Positions 56,016-64,000 of a stretch of 64,000 nucleotides of DNA are shown piece after piece. Source of the DNA: Cellvibrio sp. PSBB023. Its GTDB lineage: Bacteria > Pseudomonadota > Gammaproteobacteria > Pseudomonadales > Cellvibrionaceae. Location of the stretch: NCBI RefSeq assembly GCF_002007605.1, contig NZ_CP019799.1, forward strand, positions 868,001 through 932,000, read 5' to 3'. The stretch's first letter is position 1, and every line of letters starts with the position of its first letter. Made by a program: the position numbers and the translations under genes. The notes below the pieces were generated by a model. That model was not told the origin of the DNA. It did not search any database and saw nothing but the letters and a program-made list of their open reading frames with translations.

Positions 56016-57167
56016 ATGCCTTTCCGGGTATTAGTGGTTGATGATTCAAATTTCTTTCAGCATCGGTTGAAAGATATTATTAATGAGCACCCGGAATTAA
56101 AAGTTGTTGGCATAGCAAGTAATGGTCGCGAAGCTGTCGATAAGGCAGCAGAGCTCAAGCCTGACATTATCACCATGGATTTTGAAATGCCGGTGATGGA
56201 TGGGGTGACGGCGATCAAGCACATTATGTCCAATCGCCGTGTGCCTATTTTAATGTTCTCCTCGCTGACCTACGAAGGTGCCAAGATTACCCTTGATGCG
56301 CTGGCTGCTGGTGCGCTCGATTTTATTCCTAAAGATTTTGCAGAAGTCTCCCGTAATTCCGAGGTGCTCAAGAGAAAACTGCATGAGCGTTTGATTACGC
56401 TCGCCAGTTCGGGCAGCCGTAGCGTTGTGCCACCCTTGGCAACAATGACTCCGCCCTCGACACCTGCACCAACCGTGGCTACCCCGTCATCATTTAAGCC
56501 TATTGCATCGCCCGCCCCGACAACGGCTACCCGCGCTATACCTACTGTGCCGGATGAGCCGGTCAAGACATCGGGTGCGGATAATTATCGCCTCAAAAAC
56601 AAACCCAAAATTCTTGTTATAGGCGCCTCCACGGGGGGGCCTGTCGCCTTGGCGGAAGTATTGATAGCTTTGCCTGCGAACTTTCCTTTGCCGATTGTGT
56701 TGGTGCAACACATGCCTGAGAACTTTACCAAGGCATTTGCTGAGCGCCTTAATAAGCAGTGCCATATTCGTGTACGCGAAGCGGTGGATGGCGATCAATT
56801 GCAACCCGGCTTGGCGCTACTTGCTCCAGGTGGTAAACAACTGATGCTCGATAAGCGCAATGGCGGCTCAGTGCGTGTATTGCCTGATGATGAGCGTGTT
56901 AATTACAAGCCCTCACTGGATATTACCTTCGGATCGGCGGCAAATAATTATGGCGATAAAGTATTGGGCGTCGTATTAACCGGCATGGGTTCGGATGGTT
57001 GTAACGGTGCGCGTTTATTGAAAGATGCCGGTTCATCGCTCTGGTCACAAGATGAAGCCAGCTGTGTGATTTACGGTATGCCCATGGCTGTTGCGCGTGC
57101 CGGTTTGACCGACAAAGTACTGAGCCTGAAAGAAATCGGGCCGCGCTTGGTGAGAGAGGTTATGTAA
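56016..57167 (+). CDS. cheB: chemotaxis methylesterase CheB
   Basis: A 383-residue receptor-modifying enzyme. The receiver domain has phospho-Asp55 in IITMDFEMPVMDG. A Pro/Thr/Ala-rich linker (about 135-185) leads to the esterase domain with the catalytic serine in IGASTGGPVALAEVL, the histidine in VLVQHMPENFTKAF, and the aspartate in VVLTGMGSDG. It removes methyl or amide groups from MCP glutamates. Its last base is the first base of motC. Confidence 0.95.
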   Translation: MPFRVLVVDDSNFFQHRLKDIINEHPELKVVGIASNGREAVDKAAELKPDIITMDFEMPVMDGVTAIKHIMSNRRVPILMFSSLTYEGAKITLDALAAGALDFIPKDFAEVSRNSEVLKRKLHERLITLASSGSRSVVPPLATMTPPSTPAPTVATPSSFKPIASPAPTTATRAIPTVPDEPVKTSGADNYRLKNKPKILVIGASTGGPVALAEVLIALPANFPLPIVLVQHMPENFTKAFAERLNKQCHIRVREAVDGDQLQPGLALLAPGGKQLMLDKRNGGSVRVLPDDERVNYKPSLDITFGSAANNYGDKVLGVVLTGMGSDGCNGARLLKDAGSSLWSQDEASCVIYGMPMAVARAGLTDKVLSLKEIGPRLVREVM

Positions 57168-57916
57168 TGGATCTCCTCAGTATTATTGGTGTCATTATCG
57201 CCTTCGCCGCCATTATTGGCGGTAATTTTCTGGAAGGCGGTGGCCTTGGAACCCTGCTGAATGGTCCTGCAGCTTTTATCGTTGTGGGTGGCACCTTGGG
57301 TGCGGCGATGTTGCAAACGTCCAAAGTCAATTTGCGTCGTGCACTGAAAATTGTGGTGTGGGTTTTTAAGCCGCCCTATGTGCCCTTCAAGCAAGGTATT
57401 TCCAATATCGTGCGTTGGGCCGCTGCTGCGCGTAAGGATGGCTTGTTAGGACTGGAAGAAATTTCCGAGCGCGAAAAAGATAAGTTCGCAAAAAAAGGTC
57501 TGCAACTGTTGGTGGATGGTAATGAGCCGGAAGTGATTCGCCGCATTTTGGAAACGGATTTAATTGTTAATGAACAGCGCGATTTTGACGCGATTAAATT
57601 TTACGAATCCATGGGCGGCTACGCGCCCACCATTGGTATTATCGGCGCTGTGATGGGTTTGATTCATGTGATGAATAACCTGGCTGATCCGGCAACCCTC
57701 GGGCCAGGCATTGCCATCGCGTTTGTTGCGACTATTTATGGTGTGGCATTGGCAAACCTGGTGTTTATTCCTATCGCCAATAAATTGCGTATGTGCGTGA
57801 ATGAAAACTCCCAATACCGCGAACTGATTATTGAAGGCATTATTGCCATTGCTGATGGCGAGAATCCGCGCTCGATTGAAATGAAACTAAACGGTTATTT
57901 ACATCCGATTAACTGA
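57167..57916 (+). CDS. motC: flagellar motor stator protein MotC (MotA family)
   Basis: A 249-residue four-helix membrane protein of the MotA/PomA family. Characteristic segments are GGNFLEGGGLGTLLNGPAAF, the cytoplasmic torque loop with conserved charged residues, and the paired helices GGYAPTIGIIGAVMGLIHVM and AFVATIYGVALANLVFIPIA. It forms the second stator set (MotCD) of pseudomonads with motD downstream. The start overlaps the cheB stop. Confidence 0.94.
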   Translation: MDLLSIIGVIIAFAAIIGGNFLEGGGLGTLLNGPAAFIVVGGTLGAAMLQTSKVNLRRALKIVVWVFKPPYVPFKQGISNIVRWAAAARKDGLLGLEEISEREKDKFAKKGLQLLVDGNEPEVIRRILETDLIVNEQRDFDAIKFYESMGGYAPTIGIIGAVMGLIHVMNNLADPATLGPGIAIAFVATIYGVALANLVFIPIANKLRMCVNENSQYRELIIEGIIAIADGENPRSIEMKLNGYLHPIN

Positions 57917-57930
57917 TAAGTAACGCGCTT

Positions 57931-58812
57931 ATGGTTCGCCGCAGAAGAGAAGACATTCATGTAAACCACGAGCGTTGGCTGATTTCCTATGCTGACTTCA
58001 TTACCTTATTGTTTGCTTTTTTTGTGGTCATGTATTCCATCTCCCAAGTGAATGACAGTAAGTACCGTGTGTTGTCAGACACTTTCATTGAAGCTTTTCA
58101 TCGCCCGACTGATTCCCAGACAAACAAAGAACCTGTCGATCAAACAGCCCCTTCCAGTGATCTGATTTCGCCTATTGATATGGGCAAAGCCACCCGCGAT
58201 GTAGAGCAGATCAACGAGCAGGTGCCGCAAATTATTGATAACTCCCAAGGGGCAGCCAGTGCTCCAGCGATTGAACCCAATACGCCGGTAAAAACCAGCG
58301 ATGAGCTCACGCAGATTTCTGATTTAGTGACGGAAAAGTTCGCCCCGCTAATCAGCGAGCAGCTTATTCAGGTATCCAGCAATGAGTTGTGGCTTCAAAT
58401 TGAGTTGAAAGACAGCATTCTTTTTTCATCCGGCAGTGCCGATACCAGTGAACAGGCACGTAAAATCTTCGATGAAATTGCCGCTATATTGGGCAGCTAT
58501 TCAAATCCGGTGCAGGTTGAAGGCTTTACCGACAATGTTCCCATCAATAGTGCAAAGTATCCCACCAACTGGGAGCTATCCACCGCACGTGCCAGTGCTA
58601 TTGTGAAACACCTGGCTTCCAAAGGTGTGGCGCCTGAACGGTTGTCTGCAGTGGGTTATGGGGAGTACCAGCCTGTTGCGCCCAACGATTCTGAACAGGG
58701 GCGGGCGCAGAATCGCCGCGTCACTATTATGATTGCCAAACGCAAAATGGATCGCCCCAAAGCGCGCCTTGATCAGCCTGTCACGTCAGCATCTACCTCT
58801 TCCAATCAATAG
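57931..58812 (+). CDS. motD: flagellar motor stator protein MotD (MotB family)
   Basis: A 293-residue protein with one N-terminal membrane helix. The ion-binding aspartate is in RWLISYADFITLLFAFFVVM. A C-terminal OmpA-like peptidoglycan-binding domain contains NWELSTARASAIVKHLASKG and GYGEYQPVAPN. A disordered, acidic linker joins them. It anchors the MotC stator to the wall. Confidence 0.95.
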   Translation: MVRRRREDIHVNHERWLISYADFITLLFAFFVVMYSISQVNDSKYRVLSDTFIEAFHRPTDSQTNKEPVDQTAPSSDLISPIDMGKATRDVEQINEQVPQIIDNSQGAASAPAIEPNTPVKTSDELTQISDLVTEKFAPLISEQLIQVSSNELWLQIELKDSILFSSGSADTSEQARKIFDEIAAILGSYSNPVQVEGFTDNVPINSAKYPTNWELSTARASAIVKHLASKGVAPERLSAVGYGEYQPVAPNDSEQGRAQNRRVTIMIAKRKMDRPKARLDQPVTSASTSSNQ

Positions 58813-59125
58813 CGACAAACTCCCTTGTTTTTCTGCACCGGCAACCCTATTGCGCCGCAATAAACTGCCGCTATATAGGCTAGGGTTTATCAATTGACTT
58901 GCAGTTGCCGCCCGCTGGGCAATACTTAGAATCCTGTGATTAAAAAATGATCTTTCCTGGATTCTGATTGGCACAATGGTGATTGGCATGTGTGTTGATA
59001 AAAGCGACAATATCCTGCGATGTTACGAGTGGAATCCTGTGTGCCATAGTAATTGGGCACAAACTTTGCTTTTGTCGCTGTAATAAACGATGTGACTGGC
59101 GTTTGACGCTGGCGAGGGTTGAATT
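58813..59125. other. 313-bp gap between motD and parC
   Basis: No gene, hairpin terminator or clear promoter is seen. There is a TTGACT at 58894-58899, but the following AATACT is 21 bases away. It presumably carries the promoter of the parC-parP-cheW group. Confidence 0.4.
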
Positions 59126-59962
59126 GTGCGTGTTATAGCAATAGCGAATCAAAAGGGTGGTGTGGGCAAAACCACCACTACTGTATCTCTCGGAGGGCTA
59201 ATCGCCTCTACCGGAAAGCGCGTTTTATTGCTGGATATAGACCCCCACGGTTCACTGTCTACCTATTTTCGTCAGGATCCTGACACTCAGGTCTTGAGTA
59301 GCTATACCCTGTTTCAGGAACGTAAAAATCTATCGCGTGAATCTGTTTCCCGGTTAATTTTGCCTACTGAGTATCCCAACCTGAGTTTGATTTCATCCAC
59401 GACAGCGCTCGCTACGTTGGAGCGTCAAGCCATAGGTCAGGATGGTATGGGCTTGGTGCTGAGTCGTGCCTTGGCCTTAATTGCTGATGATTACGATTAT
59501 GTCCTTATCGATACGCCACCATTGTTAGGGGTATTGATGGTGAATGCGCTGGCTGCTTGCCAGTATCTGGTTATTCCGGTGCAAACCGAGTTCCTGGCGC
59601 TTAAAGGCCTGGAGCGCATGGTGAATACCCTCAATATGATGTCGCGCTCGCGCAAAAAAGCGCTTGATTACACGATTGTTCCCGTGATGTTCGATCGCCG
59701 CACCCAGGCTTCGGTGACCAGCTTGCGGACGATTCGCAATACCTACCCGGCGCAAGCCTGGCCTGGGCATGTACCTATAGATACCCGTTTCCGCGATGCC
59801 AGCAAGGCAGGTGTTCCGCCCCATTTGTTTGATTCCACCAGTCGCGGTGTGGAGGCCTATATGGCTCTCTGGCATTGGCTTGAGAAGAAAATTCGCGCTG
59901 ATGAGTTGCAAACCCAATCAGCACCTATGGCAGTCATTAGTAAGGCTGGTGTGGTGTCGTGA
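59126..59962 (+). CDS. parC: ParA-like ATPase ParC (chemotaxis array positioning)
   Basis: A 278-residue ParA/Soj ATPase: Walker A QKGGVGKTTTT (residues 9-19), LLLDIDPHGSLSTYF and VLIDTPPLLG. In Vibrio and Pseudomonas the copy in this position (ParC) carries chemotaxis arrays to the flagellated pole. It starts with GTG at 59126. Its stop overlaps the GTG of the next gene (GTGA). Chromosome-partition ParA is normally elsewhere beside parB, which is absent here. Confidence 0.87.
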   Translation: MRVIAIANQKGGVGKTTTTVSLGGLIASTGKRVLLLDIDPHGSLSTYFRQDPDTQVLSSYTLFQERKNLSRESVSRLILPTEYPNLSLISSTTALATLERQAIGQDGMGLVLSRALALIADDYDYVLIDTPPLLGVLMVNALAACQYLVIPVQTEFLALKGLERMVNTLNMMSRSRKKALDYTIVPVMFDRRTQASVTSLRTIRNTYPAQAWPGHVPIDTRFRDASKAGVPPHLFDSTSRGVEAYMALWHWLEKKIRADELQTQSAPMAVISKAGVVS

Positions 59963-61017
59963 CCAATCGTAAAACGCCTGAAGGCGACATAGAGTCACCG
60001 GATGTGAGCTTAAGTCATTATTTTGATGACTTGCTCGGCATTGGTGATGCGATTGATGAAGCCTTCGCGGCAGTGGAGGCGCGTCCAGTGCCTGTTGCTG
60101 CCAATTCTGGTTTGGCGCGCGTTGTTAATTTACCAACAAAAAAAAATCCCCCGGAAAAGCCCAAAAAAGCTCAGGCAACGCTTTCATCCAAACCCCGTTC
60201 GCTGACCAAAAATGAGGTCAAGCGTACCGAGCTTGCAGAACCCGAGTTAGTACAGACTCCTGAACAAAAGCAACAGCTTGAAAAGTTGTTGCAATCGGTT
60301 AGTGCCCAGCTGTTGGTCGAGGCGCCAGTTGTTGAACTTCCTTCGGTGGAGCTGGTTGCTGAGCCACAGGCAGAAACCAAAACCCGGTTTGTGGTGGATG
60401 CTGAAGAAATTCAGGAATGGGATATTGGCACCTCTGCAGATGTTATTGTCGATTCTCCTGTGGAATCTCCCGTTGAAATTACTCTCTCAGATACTGAATC
60501 CGATACCGTCCAATTTAAAATGGAAGGGTTGGAGTGGCTGGAAAATGGCAGGCCGCAATGGGCGCAATCGCGTTTTGATGTATTGTTGTTTAAAGTAGCC
60601 GGGCTGACGTTGGCCGTGCCATTGATATCCCTTGGGCAAATCCAGCCATTGACCGATGAGTTAACTCCTTTGTTTGGTCAAGCGGACTGGTTTATGGGAT
60701 TGCAGCCGACACCGGCAGGGAAAATACGCACGGTGAATACCGCCAAATTTGTGATGCCGGAACGTTATGACGACGTCTTTTTGCAAACCGCACGCTATGT
60801 GATGTCAATTAACGGCGTCCCATGGGGGTTGGCAGTAGATTCGGTAAACCAACCCATCACCCTGCAGCCGGATGATGTGAAATGGCGTGGCGACAGGGGC
60901 AAGCGCCCCTGGCTTGCGGGTACAGTCAAAGAGCATATGTGCGCACTGCTGGATATTCCGCGCATAGGCCAAATGCTGATTGAGGCAGATAAAAATTTTG
61001 CCTCTGCCCGTGGTTAG
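59959..61017 (+). CDS. parP: ParP-like protein with C-terminal CheW domain
   Basis: A 352-residue protein. Residues 1-190 are charged, Pro/Glu/Val-rich and probably disordered. Residues about 205-345 form a CheW-like domain (FDVLLFKVAGLTLAVPLISL, VDSVNQPITLQPDDVKWRG). ParP links ParC to CheA arrays and prevents their dissociation from the pole. Gene order parC-parP-cheW supports the assignment. It starts at a GTG within the parC stop. Confidence 0.85.
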   Translation: MTNRKTPEGDIESPDVSLSHYFDDLLGIGDAIDEAFAAVEARPVPVAANSGLARVVNLPTKKNPPEKPKKAQATLSSKPRSLTKNEVKRTELAEPELVQTPEQKQQLEKLLQSVSAQLLVEAPVVELPSVELVAEPQAETKTRFVVDAEEIQEWDIGTSADVIVDSPVESPVEITLSDTESDTVQFKMEGLEWLENGRPQWAQSRFDVLLFKVAGLTLAVPLISLGQIQPLTDELTPLFGQADWFMGLQPTPAGKIRTVNTAKFVMPERYDDVFLQTARYVMSINGVPWGLAVDSVNQPITLQPDDVKWRGDRGKRPWLAGTVKEHMCALLDIPRIGQMLIEADKNFASARG

Positions 61018-61162
61018 CCATACACCTGCCTGGCTAAGCGAATGTAATACATCGCTTTTTCTATGAAAAACAAAAGTGGCGTAGGAAAAGGCATCGGCTA
61101 TAGTTATAGCGACATTGACACGATTTACTGCCGCAAACCGGCAGCCTAGAGGAATATTAAAG

Positions 61163-61648
61163 ATGGCAACTGATGCAGCAAAAAATAAGAGCACTGATGA
61201 TCCCGTATTGCAGTGGGTTACCTTTCGTTTGGATGGTGAGACTTACGGCATCAATGTAATGCAGGTGCAGGAAGTGCTGCGCTATTCGGAAATTGCCCCG
61301 GTACCTGGCGCGCCATCCTATGTACTGGGTATTATCAATTTGCGCGGTAATGTGGTGACAGTCATTGATACCCGTCATCGCTTTAACCTGTCCAGCGGGG
61401 AGATTACAGACAACACCCGTATTGTGATTATAGAAACTGATCGCCATGTCATTGGCATTTTGGTGGATAGCGTTGCTGAAGTGGTTTACTTGCGTCAATC
61501 CGAAATTGAAATGGCGCCCAATGTTGGCAATGAAGAAAGCGCAAAATTCATCCAGGGTGTCTGCCACAAAAACAATGAATTACTGATTTTGATTGATCTG
61601 AACAAGTTGCTGACCAGTGAAGAGTGGTCAGAGCTGGAAGATATTTAA
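61163..61648 (+). CDS. cheW: chemotaxis coupling protein CheW
   Basis: A 161-residue adaptor that joins receptors to CheA. Core segments are QWVTFRLDGETYGINVMQVQ, YVLGIINLRGNVVTVIDTR and VGILVDSVAEVVYL-like VIGILVDSVAEVVYLRQSEI. The ATG at 61163 follows GAGGAATATTAAAG; the frame's upstream part has no support. It is the last che gene of the locus. Confidence 0.96.
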   Translation: MATDAAKNKSTDDPVLQWVTFRLDGETYGINVMQVQEVLRYSEIAPVPGAPSYVLGIINLRGNVVTVIDTRHRFNLSSGEITDNTRIVIIETDRHVIGILVDSVAEVVYLRQSEIEMAPNVGNEESAKFIQGVCHKNNELLILIDLNKLLTSEEWSELEDI

Positions 61649-61712
61649 ATCCCTTGTTGCCCGGATCGTCTAGAATGCCGCCATTGATGGATGCCAGTGC
61701 AGAGAGTAACTC

Positions 61713-62096
61713 ATGACCTTGGTGGAAACAGGATTGCTGGCAAGCCTGCTAATCAGCCTTATTGCGTTGGTGTTTGCTTTAATCAGTTTGCGCCGTGTGC
61801 GGCAGCAGGCTCGCGAAACTGAAAAGCTGATTCACAAACTCATGCGTGATGTGGCTGCTTCCAGCAGTGGTTCGGTTGGCATGGGGCAACGGCTTCTGGC
61901 AATGGAAAAGCGTTTGCAGTCTGATGTTAAAAAGACGGAAAAAATCGACTATTACAATGACGATGAGTTCCAGCCTTATTCACAAGCGGCGCAAATGTTC
62001 AAAATGGGAATGGACTGCGATGAAGTGGCACGCCGTTGCGGCTTGTCACGCGCGGAAGCCTCGCTGCTGGAAATGATGCAGAAATCGAGTCGTTAA
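61713..62096 (+). CDS. DUF2802 family protein
   Basis: A 127-residue protein with an N-terminal membrane helix (LLASLLISLIALVFALISL), a coiled coil (RQQARETEKLIHKLMRDVA) and a C-terminal HTH-like segment (YSQAAQMFKMGMDCDEVARR). DUF2802 proteins are usually encoded directly after cheW in Vibrio and Pseudomonas flagellar loci. Function unknown. A terminator follows. Confidence 0.83.
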   Translation: MTLVETGLLASLLISLIALVFALISLRRVRQQARETEKLIHKLMRDVAASSSGSVGMGQRLLAMEKRLQSDVKKTEKIDYYNDDEFQPYSQAAQMFKMGMDCDEVARRCGLSRAEASLLEMMQKSSR

Positions 62097-62131
62097 AGCC
62101 TCAGCGCTAATCCATGAGCGACAATAAACAC

Positions 62132-62161
62132 AAAAAAGGCGATCACAAGATCGCCTTTTTT
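62132..62161. terminator. bidirectional terminator closing the chemotaxis locus
   Basis: AAAAAAGGCGATC / GATCGCCTTTTTT with a four-base loop (ACAA). It lies between convergent genes (DUF2802 and yciK) and has A and T tracts on both sides. Confidence 0.9.
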
Positions 62162-62207
62162 ATTGCACTATTTTCAGCGTTATTGCCGCCTGGATAGTAG
62201 TGGAGTG

Positions 62208-62960
62208 TCAGGGTTGATATTGAAATGAATTACCACTAATACCCACAGAATCATCACTCATTAAATACACATAAGCAGGCATGAGTTTCTCAGGTGTTTT
62301 GACGCTTTCCGGGTCTTCTGCCGGATAAGCGGCAGCGCGCATTTCAGTGCGTGTGGCGCCGGGGTTGATGCTGTTAGTGCGGATGCGTGTTGCGCCTTCC
62401 AGCTCATCATGTAGGGTTTGCATAAAGTTTTCAGCCGCGGCTTTAGAGGCGGCATAAGCCCCCCAGAACGCGCGTCCTTTAAAGGCGACACTGGAGCTGG
62501 TGAAGAGGATGCTGGCGTTGTCGGCACGTTCCAGTAGTGGCAATAATGCTTGGGTCATCATAAAGGGCGCGTTTGCATTCACCTGCATACAGCGTTGCCA
62601 CGCGCTCACCGAATAATTGCTGATGGGTGTGCGCTCACCTAAATCGGCAGCATTGTGTAGCAGTCCATCCAATCGCCCAAAAGTATCTTCTAGCGCGTTG
62701 CACATATCGTCGTAATCTTTTTCTACAGCGCTTTCAAAATTGATGGGGTAAATCGCGGGCTGAGGATGGCCAGCGGCTTCAATTTCGTCGTAAACCGCTT
62801 CCAATTTGCTCATGGTTCTACCGCACAAAACAACGGTGGCGCCACAGGCTGCGAATGTTTTAGCGGCGCATCGGCCAATTCCGGCTCCGGCACCGGTGAT
62901 CACAATGATTTTGCCCTGTAGTGCATCGGGTTTGAGTGTGTAATCAGATGGAATTTGCAT
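62208..62960 (-). CDS. yciK: YciK family short-chain dehydrogenase
   Basis: A 250-residue oxidoreductase of the SDR superfamily. Cofactor loop TGAGAGIGRCAA, catalytic Ser in LFTSSSVAFKG and YAASKAA give the Ser-Tyr-Lys triad. The N-terminus (LKPDALQGKIIVITG) and gene order beside mupP-ubiG identify YciK. Its substrate is unknown. It is 45 bp downstream of mupP and in the same operon. Confidence 0.9.
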   Translation of the reverse strand: MQIPSDYTLKPDALQGKIIVITGAGAGIGRCAAKTFAACGATVVLCGRTMSKLEAVYDEIEAAGHPQPAIYPINFESAVEKDYDDMCNALEDTFGRLDGLLHNAADLGERTPISNYSVSAWQRCMQVNANAPFMMTQALLPLLERADNASILFTSSSVAFKGRAFWGAYAASKAAAENFMQTLHDELEGATRIRTNSINPGATRTEMRAAAYPAEDPESVKTPEKLMPAYVYLMSDDSVGISGNSFQYQP

Positions 62961-63005
62961 AGGAATATCTTCGTTTGGTTTGCAGCAACGGTGTCTGACA
63001 GTTGC

Positions 63006-63677
63006 TTACAAGTGCTTTTCAATAATAGGCCAGATTTCATCGGCGTGATTAACGCAGTAATCAGCATGCCAATCAGCGGCGCTATCGCCCTCATCCAAAT
63101 ACCCATAGGCTGCAGCGATAGTGATACTGCCTGCGCCTTTGCCACAATCGATATCGCGCTTGTGGTCACCGATATAAATGATTTCCTGCGGTGTACAACC
63201 CAGCTGTTTGCTCGCCAGGAACAGGGATTCAGGGTCAGGCTTGCTATGCGCAACATGGTCGGGGCAAATCACACTCACGGGAGCCGGTTGTATATCCAGC
63301 GCTGACATCAGGGGCAGGGTATAGGCGGCAGGTTTGTTGGTGGCAATTCCCCAGGCGATGTGTTTGTCTGCCAGTTTATCCAGCAGCGATGAGATGCCGG
63401 GAAATGGTTTGGTGTAGACCGCAATATGGTCGAGATAAAGTTGCAGCAAACGCTGGCGCAAATGCTCAAATTGCGGATCTTGGTCATCAATACCAAACGC
63501 CAGTTTGATCAGGGCTTTGGAGCCGTTGGATACCCCGGCGCGAATCGTTTCCGGGGCTAATGCATCGCGGCCTTCTTCCACCAGCAATTGATTAACAACG
63601 ACGATAAAGTCCGGCGCTGTATCCAACAAGGTGCCATCCAGATCAAACATAACGGCACGAATTTTTTGCTTCATCAT
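63006..63677 (-). CDS. mupP: MupP/Gph-type HAD phosphatase
   Basis: A 223-residue haloacid-dehalogenase phosphatase. Nucleophile Asp12 and Asp14 are in VMFDLDGTLLDT, with a Thr in WGIATNKP, Lys in HSKPDPES and DHKRDIDC. Sequence alone would fit phosphoglycolate phosphatase (Gph). Its position between ubiG and yciK is that of MupP, the MurNAc-6-phosphate phosphatase of pseudomonad cell-wall recycling, so MupP is preferred. Start at either of two adjacent ATGs. Confidence 0.85.
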   Translation of the reverse strand: MMKQKIRAVMFDLDGTLLDTAPDFIVVVNQLLVEEGRDALAPETIRAGVSNGSKALIKLAFGIDDQDPQFEHLRQRLLQLYLDHIAVYTKPFPGISSLLDKLADKHIAWGIATNKPAAYTLPLMSALDIQPAPVSVICPDHVAHSKPDPESLFLASKQLGCTPQEIIYIGDHKRDIDCGKGAGSITIAAAYGYLDEGDSAADWHADYCVNHADEIWPIIEKHL

Positions 63678-63691
63678 TTACTGACCTTTTG

Positions 63692-64000
63692 TTAATCACT
63701 CACTTTTTTGGCATGCATTAAATAATTCACGCTGACATCATTCGGGTTGAGTTTGTAATGTTTGGTGATGGGGTTATAGGTCATGCCGGTCATGGATTGC
63801 AACTCAAGGCCGGCGGCGCGTAACCATTGGGCCAGTTCGGACGGGCGGATGAACTTGCTGTATTCGTGCGTACCTTTGGGGAGCAGTTTTAAAATATATT
63901 CGGCGCCAACAATGGCGAAGGCATAGGATTTTGGGTTGCGGTTAATAGTGGAAAAATACACATCGCCACCGTTTTTGACGAGTTGGGCACAGGCGCGAAC
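63692..64000 (-). CDS. ubiG: 3-demethylubiquinone methyltransferase UbiG, 3' fragment
   Basis: The last 102 residues; the gene runs off the right edge. Sequence LVKNGGDVYFSTINRNPKSY, then AFAIVGAEYILKLLPKGTHE, is the UbiG C-terminal half (the GG-x-hxxSTxNR motif and the GAEY..LP.GTH segment). UbiG performs the two O-methylations of ubiquinone synthesis. It is 14 bp upstream of mupP and probably heads a ubiG-mupP-yciK operon. Confidence 0.93.
   Translation of the reverse strand, partial: VRACAQLVKNGGDVYFSTINRNPKSYAFAIVGAEYILKLLPKGTHEYSKFIRPSELAQWLRAAGLELQSMTGMTYNPITKHYKLNPNDVSVNYLMHAKKVSD

Overview
The window is chromosomal DNA of a free-living, flagellated gammaproteobacterium related to Cellvibrio and Pseudomonas. 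I infer this from gene order, not from a database search. The supporting orders are yceD-rpmF-plsX-fabD-fabG-acpP-fabF-pabC-mltG, the pseudomonad ubiG-mupP-yciK block, and a single flagellar/chemotaxis locus of Pseudomonas/Vibrio type (fleSR, fliEFGHIJ, hsbA-hsbR-hptB, fliK, fliLMNOPQR, flhBAF, fleN, fliA, cheYZAB, motCD, parC-parP-cheW). Housekeeping genes are densely packed with short spacers. No tRNA, rRNA, CRISPR array, insertion sequence or prophage was recognised.

Positions 1-14.1k hold housekeeping genes: a 5' fragment of maf (minus strand), ribosomal protein L32 with yceD, the type II fatty acid synthesis cluster, p-aminobenzoate synthesis (pabC), a murein lytic transglycosylase (mltG), the glutaminyl- and cysteinyl-tRNA synthetases, small membrane proteins, a CcsA/YpjD-type membrane protein and the SRP GTPase ffh. 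Positions 14.1-24.9k are mixed: yjbQ, a Kazal-like lipoprotein, a HopJ-family protein, NAD-malic enzyme, a YjbR-type protein, an XRE/cupin regulator, the fadBA beta-oxidation operon, a frameshifted phosphomannose-isomerase-like gene, and a truncated M23 peptidase gene running into the 3' end of a sulA-like gene.

Positions 25.1-62.1k are the flagellar and chemotaxis locus. Five strong sigma-54 promoter matches (GG-N10-GC with TGGC/TTGC context) precede fleS, fliE, fliK, fliL and flhA, and a sigma-28-like site precedes cheY. This fits the tiered scheme in which RpoN and FleQ drive fleSR and the basal-body genes, and FliA drives chemotaxis. fleQ itself is not next to fleS. A roughly 2-kb AT-rich stretch with two unrecognised genes and several perfect inverted repeats separates fleR from fliE, which are normally adjacent. 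The HptB phosphorelay/partner-switch genes sit inside the flagellar locus between fliJ and fliK. The end of the window (62.2-64k, minus strand) has yciK, mupP and the 3' end of ubiG.

The most notable observations are: fliP is split by a one-base contraction in a C run; the PMI-like gene is split by a similar contraction at a G run; the M23/sulA-like junction looks like a deletion scar; yceD has a near-consensus promoter that predicts an almost leaderless mRNA; and CheA carries three near-identical acidic/LHGKGKGPG repeats between its phosphotransfer and dimerisation regions. I did not find a convincing wholly new multi-gene system. The best candidate for undescribed biology is the AT-rich island between fleR and fliE.
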